Assembly (NCBI RefSeq): GCF_022201045.2
Contig: NC_068559.1
Span: 1,798,001 to 1,862,000, forward strand
DNA length: 64,000 nucleotides
Origin: Citrus sinensis
Lineage: Eukaryota > Streptophyta > Magnoliopsida > Sapindales > Rutaceae
Reading direction: 5' to 3'
The notes below the pieces were generated by a model, which saw nothing but the letters and a program-made list of their open reading frames with translations, was not told the origin of the DNA and ran no database searches. Of this stretch, positions 35,601 through 49,630 are shown in pieces (the stretch's first letter is position 1; each line of letters begins with the position of its first letter). The position numbers and the translations under genes are program-made.

Positions 35601-36157
35601 GCAGCTCTAAGTGATGTGGCGAATAGTGTTAATTGTTAAGTGAGAAACTAATTTTAATAATTTGGTGTCTTGCCGGCTTCACTTGCTCCATAAAACCCTC
35701 ACTGGCCTGAGATTTTGGGCTTTAACTTTTAAGGTTGAAAGACTTAATAATACGAACTAAATTAAATCAAAATTATATTTTTAGCTGTCGTTGAAAGTAA
35801 TGTTATTTAATCTTTCTCAACAAATATTCAAAGAAAAAAATAAGAAACTTAGGTTTGTATTTATAAAATTTCATAAAATTTAAGGATATTTATTTTTTGT
35901 TGGAAGTACTTCTTAAATTCATTACGATTGCACCAAATATGTTGTTGTATGTATATTTTTTTTTCCAGTAACTATGCACACAACTTCATAATGTTGGAAA
36001 CTAAACTTATTCTTGGGAAGATAACGATTCAAATTGACCTAATATCTCCCATTAAGATCGGTACGAGGGGAAATAGACCTTATACTTCGACTACAAGAGG
36101 TTAAACTAATTTTACAAAAGATTAAACTAACTTTGCTATCTCTTTGTGATATAGCAA
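32654..36157. other. Intergenic region upstream of the NPF gene
   Basis: No gene recognised. A degenerate internal repeat lies at about 33970-34170: the phrases (A)GATATC(C/T)CA and GC(C/T)(A/T)TAAC recur three times at uneven spacing. AT-rich homopolymers elsewhere. Confidence 0.45.
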
Positions 36158-36470
36158 AGGAAAATTATCAATCATCTACTTTAAGTTAATACTATTGTAA
36201 AAAAATACCACAAAAATTTGAATTTGTTAAATTTCCACCCTAATATTGTAATTCATATCAATAATTTACCAAAAAGATAGAATTACCCACGTAAAATAAC
36301 TACTACTATAATTTGTGTTTGCATTTGTTTGCCCATTTTGTAAGGGTAATTATATCCTTTTGATGGATGGTGGATATAGAGTACAGACTTAGGATGGTAA
36401 AATCAAATTAAAATTTTTGTAGTTTTTTTATAACATGGTAAACTTAAGGTGGATATTTGATAATTTTCCT
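36158..36470. mobile_element. MITE close upstream of the NPF promoter
   Basis: The left end AGGAAAATTATCAATCATCT matches the reverse complement of the right end (AGGAAAATTATCAAATATCC). The similarity continues inward through CTTAAGTT and CAAAAATTT(G/T)AATTTG for about 70 bp. The element is 313 bp and ends about 225 bp upstream of the putative TATA box. I found no clear target duplication. Confidence 0.65.
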
Positions 36471-36695
36471 GTAATAAAAGATAGATCATAATAATACTGA
36501 ATTGATTTTTTATTGGACACTAAATTAATAGTTGTAAGGTAAGATAAATGAAAATAAAATAGAAAATAAATCCTGACTATTGATATTATTGAATCTTAGT
36601 ACTAGAATAAATACTAATATAAATATTATATTAATTAAAGAGTCAAAGGTTAAAAAAAAAAGGAGAGATAAAGGAGATTAGAGGCTCGATATTGC

Positions 36696-36702
36696 TATAT
36701 AA
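36696..36702 (+). promoter_or_regulatory. Putative TATA box of the NPF transporter gene
   Basis: TATATAA lies 135 bp upstream of the ATG at 36831. Confidence 0.5.
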
Positions 36703-36830
36703 CAAGAAGGTTGTCAAGTGAGAGCTTTTCATAGCGAAGCTTTCCACCTTCAGTAGCTATACCCTAAGTAGCATCCTTTTGCCATCTCTTTGTGCTCTCA
36801 CTTTCAATAATAAAAATCTAAAATTCTATC

Positions 36831-39800
36831 ATGGAAGCCAAAGGTTTTACCCAAGATGGCACTGTTGATCTCCAGGGACGCCCAGTTCTTTCCTCTAAAA
36901 CTGGCAAATGGAAAGCTTGTGCATTCCTTGTTGGTTAGTAATTTCTTTCTCAAACTTTTAAATTTCTGAATTCTTTACGTGATATTTCAGAATTTCTAGT
37001 TTGTATGCTCAAAGTTCATAAGGTTAGTGATTTTCCTTCGTTCCCTTGAGCGGTTATATCAAATGATGATCATGAAAATAACATGACTTAATTAGCTTTC
37101 CGTAGCTGATCTGTTTTCTTCTGTTTCTCCTGTTAGGTTAAGCTGAAAATTAGATTACATGCATGATTTTTTTTCCCCCCCTTCTCAGGCTATGAAGCAT
37201 TCGAGAGAATGGCCTTCTATGGAATACAATCAAATTTAGTGAACTACTTGACAAGCCAACTCCATGAAGACACGGTTTCTTCCGTCAGAAATGTAAACAA
37301 CTGGTCAGGTGTTGTGTGGATTACACCACTTCTTGGTGCCTACATTGCTGATACTTACATTGGTCGTTTTTGGACTTTCACTCTCTCATCTTTAATTTAT
37401 GTCCTGGTAACTATCATTTCTTCCACTAAAACTTTTCTTATTTTATTTTAGTACATCCCCTAATTTATCAAAACAAGGTAGAGTCTAGAAACAGGATAAA
37501 AAGTACTTTCCAATATTGAAATAACTTTTCATCGATATATGAATCTTTTGTATGAATACGCTTAGATTATTCGTTACTATATTCGTCTTCCATAGATTAT
37601 ACACCATTTGTTTGGACCATATTCTAGATTATCTACTCTCTAAAGGTCAATTGAATCCATTATTTTTTGTGGGACCAACGAACATATAGCTGGTTATTCA
37701 TTCATTCTGAGATGCATGATCTGTTCAATTCTTCTCCACAACCACGAGCCTATAATTCATATGAGGCCAATCATGAAGTGGCCATTACAAATTATAATTA
37801 ATATGCATCCGCTACATATGTTTTTTAAATACTAACAAAAAAAAATTGAAAAACTTTTAAATGCTAACAAAAATTAAATTTTGAAAAGTTAGTTTCAACA
37901 GATAAGAAAAAGAGTTGAATTTTGTATTCATCAATAAAAACAAAAATTCGTTTGGTCCATTCCTTCTTATATAGGAAGAAATTAAATGTCATGTCATTGA
38001 TGACCGCATAGAAATAATTGCTGAGCTAGTGCAATTTCATTATGTGGCATGAATTAATGTTTTTAATCTTAGAAGCCACAATGTAACATATTATGCATGT
38101 GCACCATGAATTTATTCTCTCTAGCTACTTCTTTTACGGTTTATTCCTAATTTATGAACATTTCAACAGGGAATGATACTTCTCACAATGGCAGCTTCGT
38201 TGAAATTTATGAAGCCAACATGCACAAATGGAATCTGCAGCAAGACCTCTACTTCACAAATTGCTTTCTTTTACTCGTCTCTTTACATCATAGCAATTGG
38301 TGCAGGTGGAACAAAGCCTAACATATCCACTTTTGGTGCAGACCAGTTCGATGATTTTAATCCCTATGAGAGAAACCTCAAGGTCTCATTCTTTAACTGG
38401 TGGATGTTTAGCTCTTTTATTGGAGCTTTGTGTGCCACTTTAGGGCTTGTTTACATTCAAGAGAACTTGGGATGGGGATTAGGCTATGGTATTCCAACAG
38501 CTGGTTTGTTATTTTCCTTAGTCATCTTCTATATAGGAAGCCCAATTTACAGGCACAAAATTAGGAAGACCAAAAGCCCTGCAAGGGACTTGATTCGAGT
38601 TCCCATAGCTGCTTTCCGGAACCGGAAAATTCAGCTCCCTGACAACCCATCAGAGCTTCATGAATTTGATACACAAGATTACATTCGAAGTGGTAAACGC
38701 CAGGTGCTTCACTCTCCAGCTTTCAGGTTAGCTCTGTCTGCTACTAGTGCTAATTACTTGTTAGACTGCAAATTTGGATCCAAACTTAATCTGTACTGCA
38801 GTGAGATTTTAACGATCTTGTTTCACATGCGTATTTATAATATTATATAATTAATAATTAATTGTATATTATTATTTATATAATAACCATCAATAATCAA
38901 TCTTATATTTTGCACATAACAGAATTAAACCAGTATATAAATCAAAATCATTAGTGTCGTATGTGGTGTACTTGCACTTCACATATTGCGAGGGAACTTT
39001 TTCATTACCATCTGAAAACTTGTGAAATGGAATCTAAATTAAGGACAGTCAATTAGACTAGAAAGGGTTCAAAAAGTGGTAAAGCAGGTGTAGCGGGGAG
39101 GAGGCTGGGGGCGGGGTCCTCTCATTTTCATGCGCATGCATATAACTAGAAAAACTTCTGCTGGAAAAGCAATGGGTGGTCTTGCTTTTGCTTATGATTT
39201 TGTAGCAATATAATTCTCCCAATAGATTATTTACACGCGCTCTGTTTACTGTTCTCGTTGCTGACAACGTTAATGAATGGTCACAATCGCTTGGTCAAAT
39301 TGTCTTTGATATAGTGTGTGTCACAGTGAAATGATGCGCCACATCGCCCCCACCATATATAGTATTCAATAACAAATTGTTTGTGAAATACATTTATTAG
39401 AATCTTCCATATTCCATCATTATGTAGCATTTGAAGCTAAAAAATTTCGCTGTCTAAAGCACAATCCCCAAACAGATCAACTACCACCACAGCAAGTCAA
39501 CAACCAATTGCATCAATGCTTGTATTATGTCCACAATTTTAAGTTCAATAATTAAATTTTTTTCTTGGCCATTAGGTGCTTGGACAAGGCTGCAATAAAA
39601 CATGGCAATGGAGGAGACAGCAAACCTCCATGCACAGTGACGCAAGTAGAAGGAACCAAACTTGTTCTAGGGATGGCATTGATATGGCTAGTGACCTTAA
39701 TCCCTAGTACAATATGGGCACAAATCAACACTTTATTTGTCAAACAAGGCACCACCTTGAACCGGAGCCTAAGCCCTAGCTTCCGCATTCCGGCAGCCTC

Positions 39801-40452
39801 TTTAGGCAGCTTTGTCACTCTCTCCATGCTCCTATCCGTGCCGATGTACGACCGCTACTTTGTGCCGTTCATGCGTCGCAGAACCGGAAACCCTAGAGGA
39901 ATCACAATGCTTCAAAGGCTTGGCGTTGGATTTGTCATCCAAGTCATGGCCATAGCAATTGCTTATGCTGTGGAAGTTAGAAGAATGCATGTGATAAGAG
40001 TGCAACACATATCAGGGCCTAAACAAATAGTGCCCATGAGCATATTTTGGTTATTGCCTCAATATGTGCTACTGGGAGTTGCTGATGTGTTTAATGCCAT
40101 TGGATTGCTTGAATTTTTCTATGATCAATCCCCAGAAGATATGCAAAGCCTTGGAACAACATTTTTTACTAGCGGAATCGGTGTCGGAAACTTCCTGAAC
40201 AGCTTCTTAGTGACATTGGTTGATAAAGTTACAGGAAGAAATGGGGAGAAGGGTTGGATCGGTGACAACTTGAATGACTGTCACTTGGACTACTATTATG
40301 GGTTTCTTATGGTGATATCAATTCTCAATTTAGGTGCATTTTTTTGGGCATCTAGTAGATACGTCTACAAGAGGGAAACCAAAGAAGTGAATGAAGGCTG
40401 TGTTGAAATGGAGACCAAAGCCTTAGACACATCTCTAGGGTTACATGCTTGA
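36831..40452 (+). CDS. NPF (NRT1/PTR) family transporter, NPF5-like
   Basis: Four exons, 36831-36933, 37189-37406, 38170-38726 and 39576-40452, with GT-AG borders and matching phases, encode 584 residues. This is the normal NPF length, with twelve predicted membrane spans. Exon 1 holds the hydrophilic N terminus (MEAKGFTQDGTVDLQGRPVL). The proton-coupling ExxER motif is intact as EAFERMAFYG in helix 1. Further hallmarks are GAYIADTYIGRFWTF, the PTR motif region GAGGTKPNISTFGADQFDDF and NPYERNLKVSFFNWWMF. The central loop is HSPAFR|CLDKAAIKHG, and the C-terminal half has DVFNAIGLLEFFYDQSPEDM. It belongs on the plasma membrane or tonoplast as a proton-coupled importer of nitrate, peptide or hormone conjugate; the substrate cannot be read from sequence. 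I recall AT2G40460 (NPF5.1) as the likely counterpart. Confidence 0.93.
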
Positions 40453-42032
40453 AAATATCTATTAGTACGCTAGAAAGTATATATGAGATATATGCTTGTA
40501 AACTTGTGTGTAATGTTAAATATATTGTGTTTCTGGCTTCTCCTGGAATATCACCTATTATGTATATAAATCTCCCCCCAATGGTATAATTTCTTTCTAC
40601 TTTTATTTTTTATTTTTTCCTTCAACTCCAAGTTTAAGAAGTAATGCATCCAATTATTGATTTCTTGGGAAACAATTCGAGAAAATCCATTTGTCAAATT
40701 CCGAAAGATATATTTCCTACCGGGTTAAGCGGATCGGATCTAGTCGATTCGAGTAACAATCTATATCTCAATACAATCCAATTCGCTAAGTGTTAAAATT
40801 CAATCGAAGTATGACACATTTTTCTCTACAATTTTCATATTTTACCACTTATTCTTGTACGATTTTCGTTAATATTACCCCATCAATCTCATGATATCAA
40901 AAGTTTAACAATATAAAGAAAAAATAAAGTGATTGTTCCGCGAACGAAAATGAGTTAGAGGTGTGACAATTTTGATATCGAAGGTAGTAACTAGAGTATA
41001 ATGAAAATTGCAAGAGTTGTATGGGAAAATCTCTCAATTCAATCTAATCAAATCTAATTTCACTCTCGTCACTTAGATCTAATGTTTTTATGGTATTTTA
41101 GTCCTTCCATGTTACAAGAGTGAGTAAAACAGTCAAATTAATTTTATGTTAAAACAATAGGGTGAGGGTATTCAAACTCACTAAATTACTCATTAAATAT
41201 ATTTACTTAATAAACATATTTCTTAAATTTAAAATATATGTTTTTCTTTATAAAACCACATTTATATCTAAAATGCCCTTATTATGCTAAATTATCATAA
41301 TTTCTCTTCTTATTTTCTTTTCATGTCGTTCATCCATTTCTTCTTCTTTTCTAGAGTTTTATCAATCATTCTTTTTTCCCAAATTCTTAAATTTTTTATT
41401 TTTTATTTTCAGTAGCTGTTTTCTCCTTGATATTTTATTCGTTGTTTAAAAAATACAAAGAAAAAATTGATAATAAAATTACATCTACATTTATAATAAA
41501 TAAAAAATTCAACTAACTGTAACAGTTCTTGCATAGGGCTTTCATTTTCTTATGCAGAAGAACGTTCCTAAATTGGAAGACAGTTCATTGTCAATTCAAA
41601 GAAATTGGAAATGATGAAATTAGATAGTGAAGTCAAGAGAAATCTTGTCAACAATATACTTTTATCCAAGTGTATTAGAAATTCATTGAAATTTCGTTCT
41701 ACTTACACTTTAAACTTGGCTTCATTAACAAAAGTGTAAATGAGGAAAAATAAATTCAATTTGTATGTTTAAAAAAAAAGTCATAGAGTGGAAGAAAAGC
41801 CATATTTTTTCTTTTAGTTTAATTATTATAGTCTTGTCAATTATAGTAATACAATTTACCAAAAAATGAGTTTAATCAGTATTTTGGTGAGTTAAAATGG
41901 TGTCACCCAAATCAAATATTAACAGTCAAGATGATTAAGGGACCTAAATGACCAAAAAAGAAATTAAGAGGATTTAATTAATAGATTATTCAAACTACTA
42001 ATCTATTAAATTTTAAACAAATAATAAAAACC
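40453..42032. other. 3' flank of the NPF gene and intergenic DNA
   Basis: Non-coding. A weak inverted similarity between about 40810 (ACACATTTTTCTCTACAATT) and about 41030 (reverse complement of TGTATGGGAAAATCTCTC) could be a worn MITE. No gene. Confidence 0.45.
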
Positions 42033-42044
42033 TCTTATAAGAAA

Positions 42045-42143
42045 CTAAGATCTAGCTCTAATGATAAGGAGCGGCCTTCTTAAAATTCGGATCCTAAGTT
42101 TGAGTTTCAATAGTGTGTGAGTTATTATTAAAAAAATCAAAGG
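42045..42143 (+). mobile_element. Short tRNA-derived SINE or SINE fragment
   Basis: TAGCTCTAATGATAAGGAG resembles an A box and AAGTTTGAGTTTC a B box, about 40 bp apart. An AT-rich tail ending in an A run follows. Imperfect direct repeats TCTTATAAGAAA (42033-42044) and TCTTATAAATAAA (42144-42156) flank the ~99-bp body. Confidence 0.5.
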
Positions 42144-42156
42144 TTCTTATAAATAA

Positions 42157-43941
42157 ATTATCATATTAGAGTGTGATTAGAATAACATAAAGACGGGGGA
42201 AGAATATCATCAACCTAGAGGGGATTTTAAATTATTTAATTCACCAGATAAAATACAAATAAGTCTGAACAGAGTTGAATAAATTGGGTTTGATTTTGCG
42301 TGCCGCAATGTTGACTAATTCAATACTTTACTATTAAGCGTTACTAGAAACGATTAGACTAGTGATATGTTTTTGTTAGGCATGCTTGACTCATTATTAA
42401 AAGTTTGGATTAGGAATTGGTTAATTTTTGCAATCTAAAATCAACGCATGAAAATGTTGAACCTTGCAATTTGACGTGTATCTAATTTTAAGTTAATTGC
42501 AGAAGACTTGCAAAGCACACTCCAACTGCTGACTTCCAAATTAATTCAATGTCTCAGTTAAAAGTATTTGACAAATACTAATTTAAAATTTGAAACACTA
42601 CTACCAATGGCAAAAATCGTTTTTTGCGGCTGTCTTAAAAATATCGTTTAATTTTTCACGTTGGGATATATTTTTCAACAAAAAATTAATGAGATCTCAA
42701 AAAATTCTAGGGTAGCTTACCTACTATAGATTATAAATTATAATTACTCTAAATGCTCATAATTTATAAAAATTTATATAATTAAAATATCTTTAATGTA
42801 ATTTATTATTAAACACAATTTAACATAATTAGAGAAAATAGGTAATTTTTTTATTAAAAAAATAGAAAATGGGCATCCGGACTTCGGTTATATTTGCTTG
42901 ACGTGCGGTGAGAGTTTACAGGTGCAATGTTTTGCTCAAAATAACGGAAGATATAAAAGGATTTGAAAAAGGACGGTGTTTTATTTTATTTGTTTATGTA
43001 TGATGCTTACAATGATTTACATGAACAGACCAATAATTTAGAATTCCTCATTTTTACCAATAATTTTTTGTTTAGGTTGATTGTAACTCCTTCCCTTATC
43101 TGTAAGGTAGAAGATTGGGTCTTCTTAGTGACTGTTAGATTTTGGCTTGATTATACTTTTTAATAGACTTGGGTTGTATTGGACTCTGATATATTGTATA
43201 TAATAATGACACAAAAAAATTGTTGTCTCTAATTTTATAATAAACAAAGTCGCTTACTCCTTCTAATCAACCAGATCAATTTCTTATATGAATTAAAAAA
43301 TCAATCTTGACATTTTTTTAGTAATCTTGACCATGCGAGACGATGAGTTTTATCCTGCATAATTAGTGCACAATTAAGGAAGAAATAAACTTATATAATG
43401 AATATAAATTAATAGTATAATATTTTAATATGTAAAATAAGATAAAATTTATAAATAATTCTGAATGTTAGAAAATTTGGTTATTCAACGAGATTAACCT
43501 AGAAATTTTCTCATTCACAAACTTCCCACGGTGATGCTGATGTTTGGAGGAAAAAAAGAGAGAAAATTTTGAAAAGTGACCAGTGCAGCAGCTTAATTGG
43601 TGGAGTGGAAGACTTGTACTTGTTTCCAATAATAATATGAGAAATTGCTTGAATCATACATAAAGCGATATATAGGGAATCTTATCATATCTTTTTTTTT
43701 TGTTTTTTTTCTAGAAATGATTAATGTTCTACCTAATCTCATTAACAAATAACAAGTCAAGTTTTTTTCTTAATTAAGAAGATTCAAATGAGCAAATTGA
43801 CTGCGACTCGTCCGAGTTTAGTACGCTTTTACTATATTTCATATTCCGAAAAAACTCCTCCGTATCTTTGAGTGGCGCATTTGGGGGACCAAGTCAAATG
43901 ATTTCGGAAACATATAACAGTATGAAGCTGGTATTTCCGAC
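42157..43941. other. AT-rich intergenic region
   Basis: No gene or element recognised. Confidence 0.5.
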
Positions 43942-45950
43942 AAGGGTAATTTTTAAGAACCTCCCCTGAGATTTGACGTATTGACACTTAGATAGAAAGT
44001 ATAATTGTAATTACAGAGATCTCCCCTACCGTCTGTACTCAGTTTCCTTGACTGTTAGTTGACTGGTGATATGTCAAAAATACCCTTGATTCGAGAAAAG
44101 ACCTCAACACCCTTAGCGCTAACTATTAAATTAATTATTACACTTTAACACGCTTGGGAAACAAAGATTTGACATCAAATATTCATCAATTGTAAAAAGT
44201 TAAAAAAAAATTACTATGAAACTAGGGCTAGTGATAGATAGTATACAGTGAAAAAAATTTTAAAAATTAAGTACCCTTGGTGCTAAATATCAAATTAATC
44301 ATCACACTTTTAACACCTTTGGGAAATAAAAAATTGACATAAAATATTCATCAATTGTAAAAAGAAAAAAATATAGTAGGGAAACTAGGGCTAGCAATAC
44401 TATACAGTGAATTAAATTTTAAAAATTTAACATAATACAACAGTTCAAAGCCAAATTTGGTATATCTAATAGACAACAACCTATTGTTAACATTTGTTTA
44501 ATTCCATTGATCATTAAAGTGCTCTTAGTTACACCGATTTTTTCAACCATCTCCTTTGACTCAAGAATTCAATCTCCACCACTAACTTCAATTGTTGCCC
44601 TTTCCTCTTCCATTTCTTTGTGACGTATAGCTACCTTATTTTTCAGATTTTCAACATATTTTGCCTTCTTTCCTTCCAATTATTCCTGCCAATTACTAGA
44701 TGTGCTGAAGATGAAATGGGAAGTAAAACAAAGAAAGAAAAAAGAATCTAGAATAAGAAGAGACAGGTTACCTCAATCTTTTTCAGTTGGGCTTACAAAA
44801 TTCCTTCTTGCTATTTGTCACTAATAAAACAAATTTCTTCAAAATTTAAATCTTTTACACAAACATCATCCAAAATTTCTTCATTTTATTTGTCACTAAT
44901 GCTTTTTTTTTATCAAGCAACTAAAAATTCTCCATATTAAGGAGCACAAGCAATATCCTTTTCAGCTTCTTCAAAGCATCACAAACAAACCCTTATTTTC
45001 CAATATTACTAATGCATATAACTTCACTAATTTCTAATATGCATTGGTATTTTTAGTTCAAGCACATGTTAAAAAGTTAATTCCTCCAAATAGCATCCAT
45101 ATTCTTCATAACAGTGCTAACCCGTTTTCATTTGACAAAGAATTCACATAAAAATCACTAATTTCTAACACATATGTTATGATTAGCTCTTAACTTGACA
45201 AATCCGGATAGCTAAGGTCTGAAAGTAATAAACAACATGCATCTTCTCCAATACATCAACAAATTGATATCATTTTTTTTTATGAACAACACAATGCCAA
45301 CCGTTCTCCAACACTTCAGCCCATTTTCATTTTCAAAAAAAAAAAAAACCCAATCTAAGATTAAAATAAAATAAAATTTCAATTTTATTTTAAAACATAA
45401 TAAATATTAAGCCAAAAAAATTAAATCTGAAATTGTTTCAAAGACTAACCTTCTTTGAATTCAAGTCAATAACAGTCATGTCCGACGCCGAATAGTCAGC
45501 TATTTTCACCTGACACCACCCTTAGGCCACCATCGATGCTTTTCTTGTTAATAAATCTAAGTTAAAGTTGCGGAACTTGGCAATAAAAATCTGATTTTTT
45601 TCATCTTCAAAGCATTTAGAGATGAGGAGTGCATGTGGGCCTCGGTTGATTGAAAGAGAAAATGGTTTTGTGATGAGTTGGGTTGATGAAAGAGGGCAAG
45701 CATTCTTCCATCCTTTAGTTAGTGGTTACTGATTTTCATCGGGATTGTTTGAGTGTTTCAGTGGGCTTATCTTGAAATTAGCTTTTTACTTATTTCAATT
45801 TTAAATGCATTTTTACTAATTTACCCTCCTATACTGACAATAAACGAAACTGAGTACAAACGGCAGGGGAGGTCTCTGTAATTACGGGCATACTTTCTAT
45901 CTAAGTGTTAATACGTCAAACTTCAGGGGAGGTCCCTAAAAATTACCCTT
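43942..45950. mobile_element. Mutator-like non-autonomous element, ~2 kb
   Basis: The left end AAGGGTAATTTTTAAGAACC continues through TCTCCCCTACCGTCTGTACT to about 110 bp. It matches the reverse complement of the right end (AAGGGTAATTTTTAGGGACC, then CCTCCCCTGCCGTTTGTACT) at about 85-90 percent by eye. The flanks carry TTTCCGAC (left) and TTTTCGAC (right), possibly an imperfect 8-9-bp duplication. The interior has no transposase I can recognise. It includes a tandem duplication at 44108-44430. Length, long TIR and G-rich tip suit a MULE derivative. Confidence 0.8.
44108..44430. repeat. Internal tandem duplication within the Mutator-like element
   Basis: Two adjacent units (about 44108-44272 and 44273-44430) share ACCCTT(A/G)G(C/T)GCTAA, TATTCATCAATTGTAAAAAG, GAAACTAGGGCTAG and TATACAGTGA in order. 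Confidence 0.8.
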
Positions 45951-47316
45951 TTCGACAATGATAATTGAGAACGAAAATAAGATAACAGATGCAACTCTAG
46001 CATGATACCACAGTTGTACCGTAGCCGGACCTTTATTACAGTAATTCAACAAAAAGATTTTCCAAACATATATGACTGCTTTTAATAGTCTCAGAACTTT
46101 TAAAAATAAAATTTATCAAATATTAAACTGATTGTTATCGCAACTGATTATTGTGATAACACAACTAATATCAATTATTTTAGAAACTACAATATTACGA
46201 AACTAGTATTTAAAAATTTTAATTTTATGATTTTGGCTATTTTATAGTAAAATAACATAAATGAAGACGTTAATAATTCTACTTTGACGCAAAAAAAGAT
46301 TACAAAAATAAAAAAAGGTAGAAAAATAAACCAAAAAAAGATGCTTTCAACGTTGATGTTATAAAAGTGAGAAAACCATGCAAAATGTGTTTTCGAAAAT
46401 AATAGCCAAACAAAATTTTCAGCCATTCAATCTTGTGGAAATGAAAATCAAAGTTAGTTACGTTTTCTTTTACTTTCAATAAGTTTGTAAAGCAAAAACA
46501 ATTATTTTTTGTTAGATTATTGTTAATTAATACGCACTAAGAACTAAAATGTTCCAGAAGCAAAAAAGATATAGATACTGTAGGTAATAAGAGAATTTAA
46601 TTAATTACTATGTATGACTTCTAAAGAACGTAAATTAGTTTTCAATCTTTAGGTTAATAATAAAATATATAAATTGACAAATTAAACTAATCAAATACGA
46701 CGCTGACAAATAAAAGTATAAAAATGAAACACAATAATAATTAATTTTGACTAAATTTGTTGTTATCCTAAAAAATGTTTGTGGGTGGTTTGTTATCTTA
46801 AACATAAAGACTTGTGGCTTGCATGCGCAACACGTAATTAAATAGTTAAAACCGCGTAGAGTGACTAACAAATGGCAATGTTTCTACAGATATTCCAATT
46901 AAAAATCTAAAGGCATTTTATTTTTTTCCCCCCAAGAGAATAAGTTGAAAAGTCAGCCTTTTCATATCTTTATGCCTCTATTATCTTCGCCAAATTATAA
47001 AGATTTAGATTTTGGGTGGCTATTTGGGACCCCCAAGTCTTGACAAAATTGCTACCAGCTCGATAGAAGCTTGCCAAGTTTGAGGATATATAACTTCCGA
47101 CACTTGTAAGTCTTTGTAGCTCAACTTTTCAAAGCCAAAAACACGTGTTCTCACTTACTTTTTCGTTAAATGTAATTATTACTTTATAATCTTGATTACT
47201 CAGTCAAGATTAATATTCCTTTCAACTTATTGCAACGTTCAAATGCCATGCAGGCACAAGAGTCTACGTGTTAGGTGACCTGCCTTAATTAAGCATTTAA
47301 CACCTTGGGAAAACTC
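45951..47316. other. Intergenic region upstream of the peroxidase gene
   Basis: AT-rich, no gene. The last ~250 bp are probably the peroxidase promoter. Confidence 0.5.
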
Positions 47317-47324
47317 TATATAAA
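47317..47324 (+). promoter_or_regulatory. TATA box of the peroxidase gene
   Basis: TATATAAA lies 101 bp upstream of the ATG at 47418. Confidence 0.65.
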
Positions 47325-47417
47325 GCTAATATTTCTGAGCTTCTATTTCAACACAAATCAACTTCAAATTCTATAGTACTACAACTGTTCTATTGATAAT
47401 TGGCTAGCCATCAATTA

Positions 47418-48927
<1,510 letters not shown>

Positions 48928-49059
48928 TTAATTGATTTTCCAGGGTCTTTTAAATTTATAAAGAATAAATTTTATTGAAGTTTTGCTTTTTATCACGTGA
49001 ACTAGAGGTTATGAATTTGAAATTCTGTAATCGGTCATCTTCATCTTTTTAAGAAGGGT
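48928..49059. other. 3' flank of the peroxidase gene
   Basis: Short non-coding flank with the presumed 3' untranslated region. Confidence 0.5.
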
Positions 49060-49630
49060 AAAAGTTCGTTTGATTCCTATATTTTAATATTAATGTTCAT
49101 TTAATTCTTATATTTTAAAAAATACCTCAAAACATTTATATATTTAAATTATTAACATATTTTAACTTATTATTACAATATTACCCTCTTATAATGTTGT
49201 TTCCTTTTATAAAATTAATAAAAAAAAATTAAATTATCAATTTAACCCTAAAAATAAAATAAAATAAGAATAAATATTAATTTTTGTGAAAGCTTACATG
49301 TGTTCAAAAAAATTTTTATTGTAAAAATAATTAAATTACCTATTTTTGGACATTAGTAATAAAAAAATTAATATATTCATTCCTCAGTAGTGTGTTACAA
49401 AAAAGTAACATATATTAATTTTAATTTAATTTTATTTTTTGAGATTAAATTGATAATTAATTTTTTTCTTTTTACTAATGTCCAAAAAAATATTGTAAGA
49501 GGGTAATATTGTAAAAATAAAGCCAAAAGCAACAAAAAATAAGAGAAAATGTGCTAATAAAATTTTTAAAAATATAAAGACTAAACAAATATTAACCTCA
49601 AAATATAAAGACTAAACGTGATTTTAAATT
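49060..49630. mobile_element. MITE with diverged inverted ends downstream of the peroxidase
   Basis: The left AAAAGTTCGTTTGATTCCTA and TATTTTAATATTAATGTTCA correspond to the reverse complement of the right AAAATCACGTTTAGTCTTTA and TATTTTGAGGTTAATATTTG. Both arms also carry the ATATTACCCTCTTA string, near 49180 and 49500. About 570 bp without coding capacity. Confidence 0.55.

Noticed and set aside
44540..45600. Captured zinc-finger gene inside the Mutator-like element
   Set aside because: I considered a GRF-type zinc finger but could not see the required Cys/His pattern in any frame.
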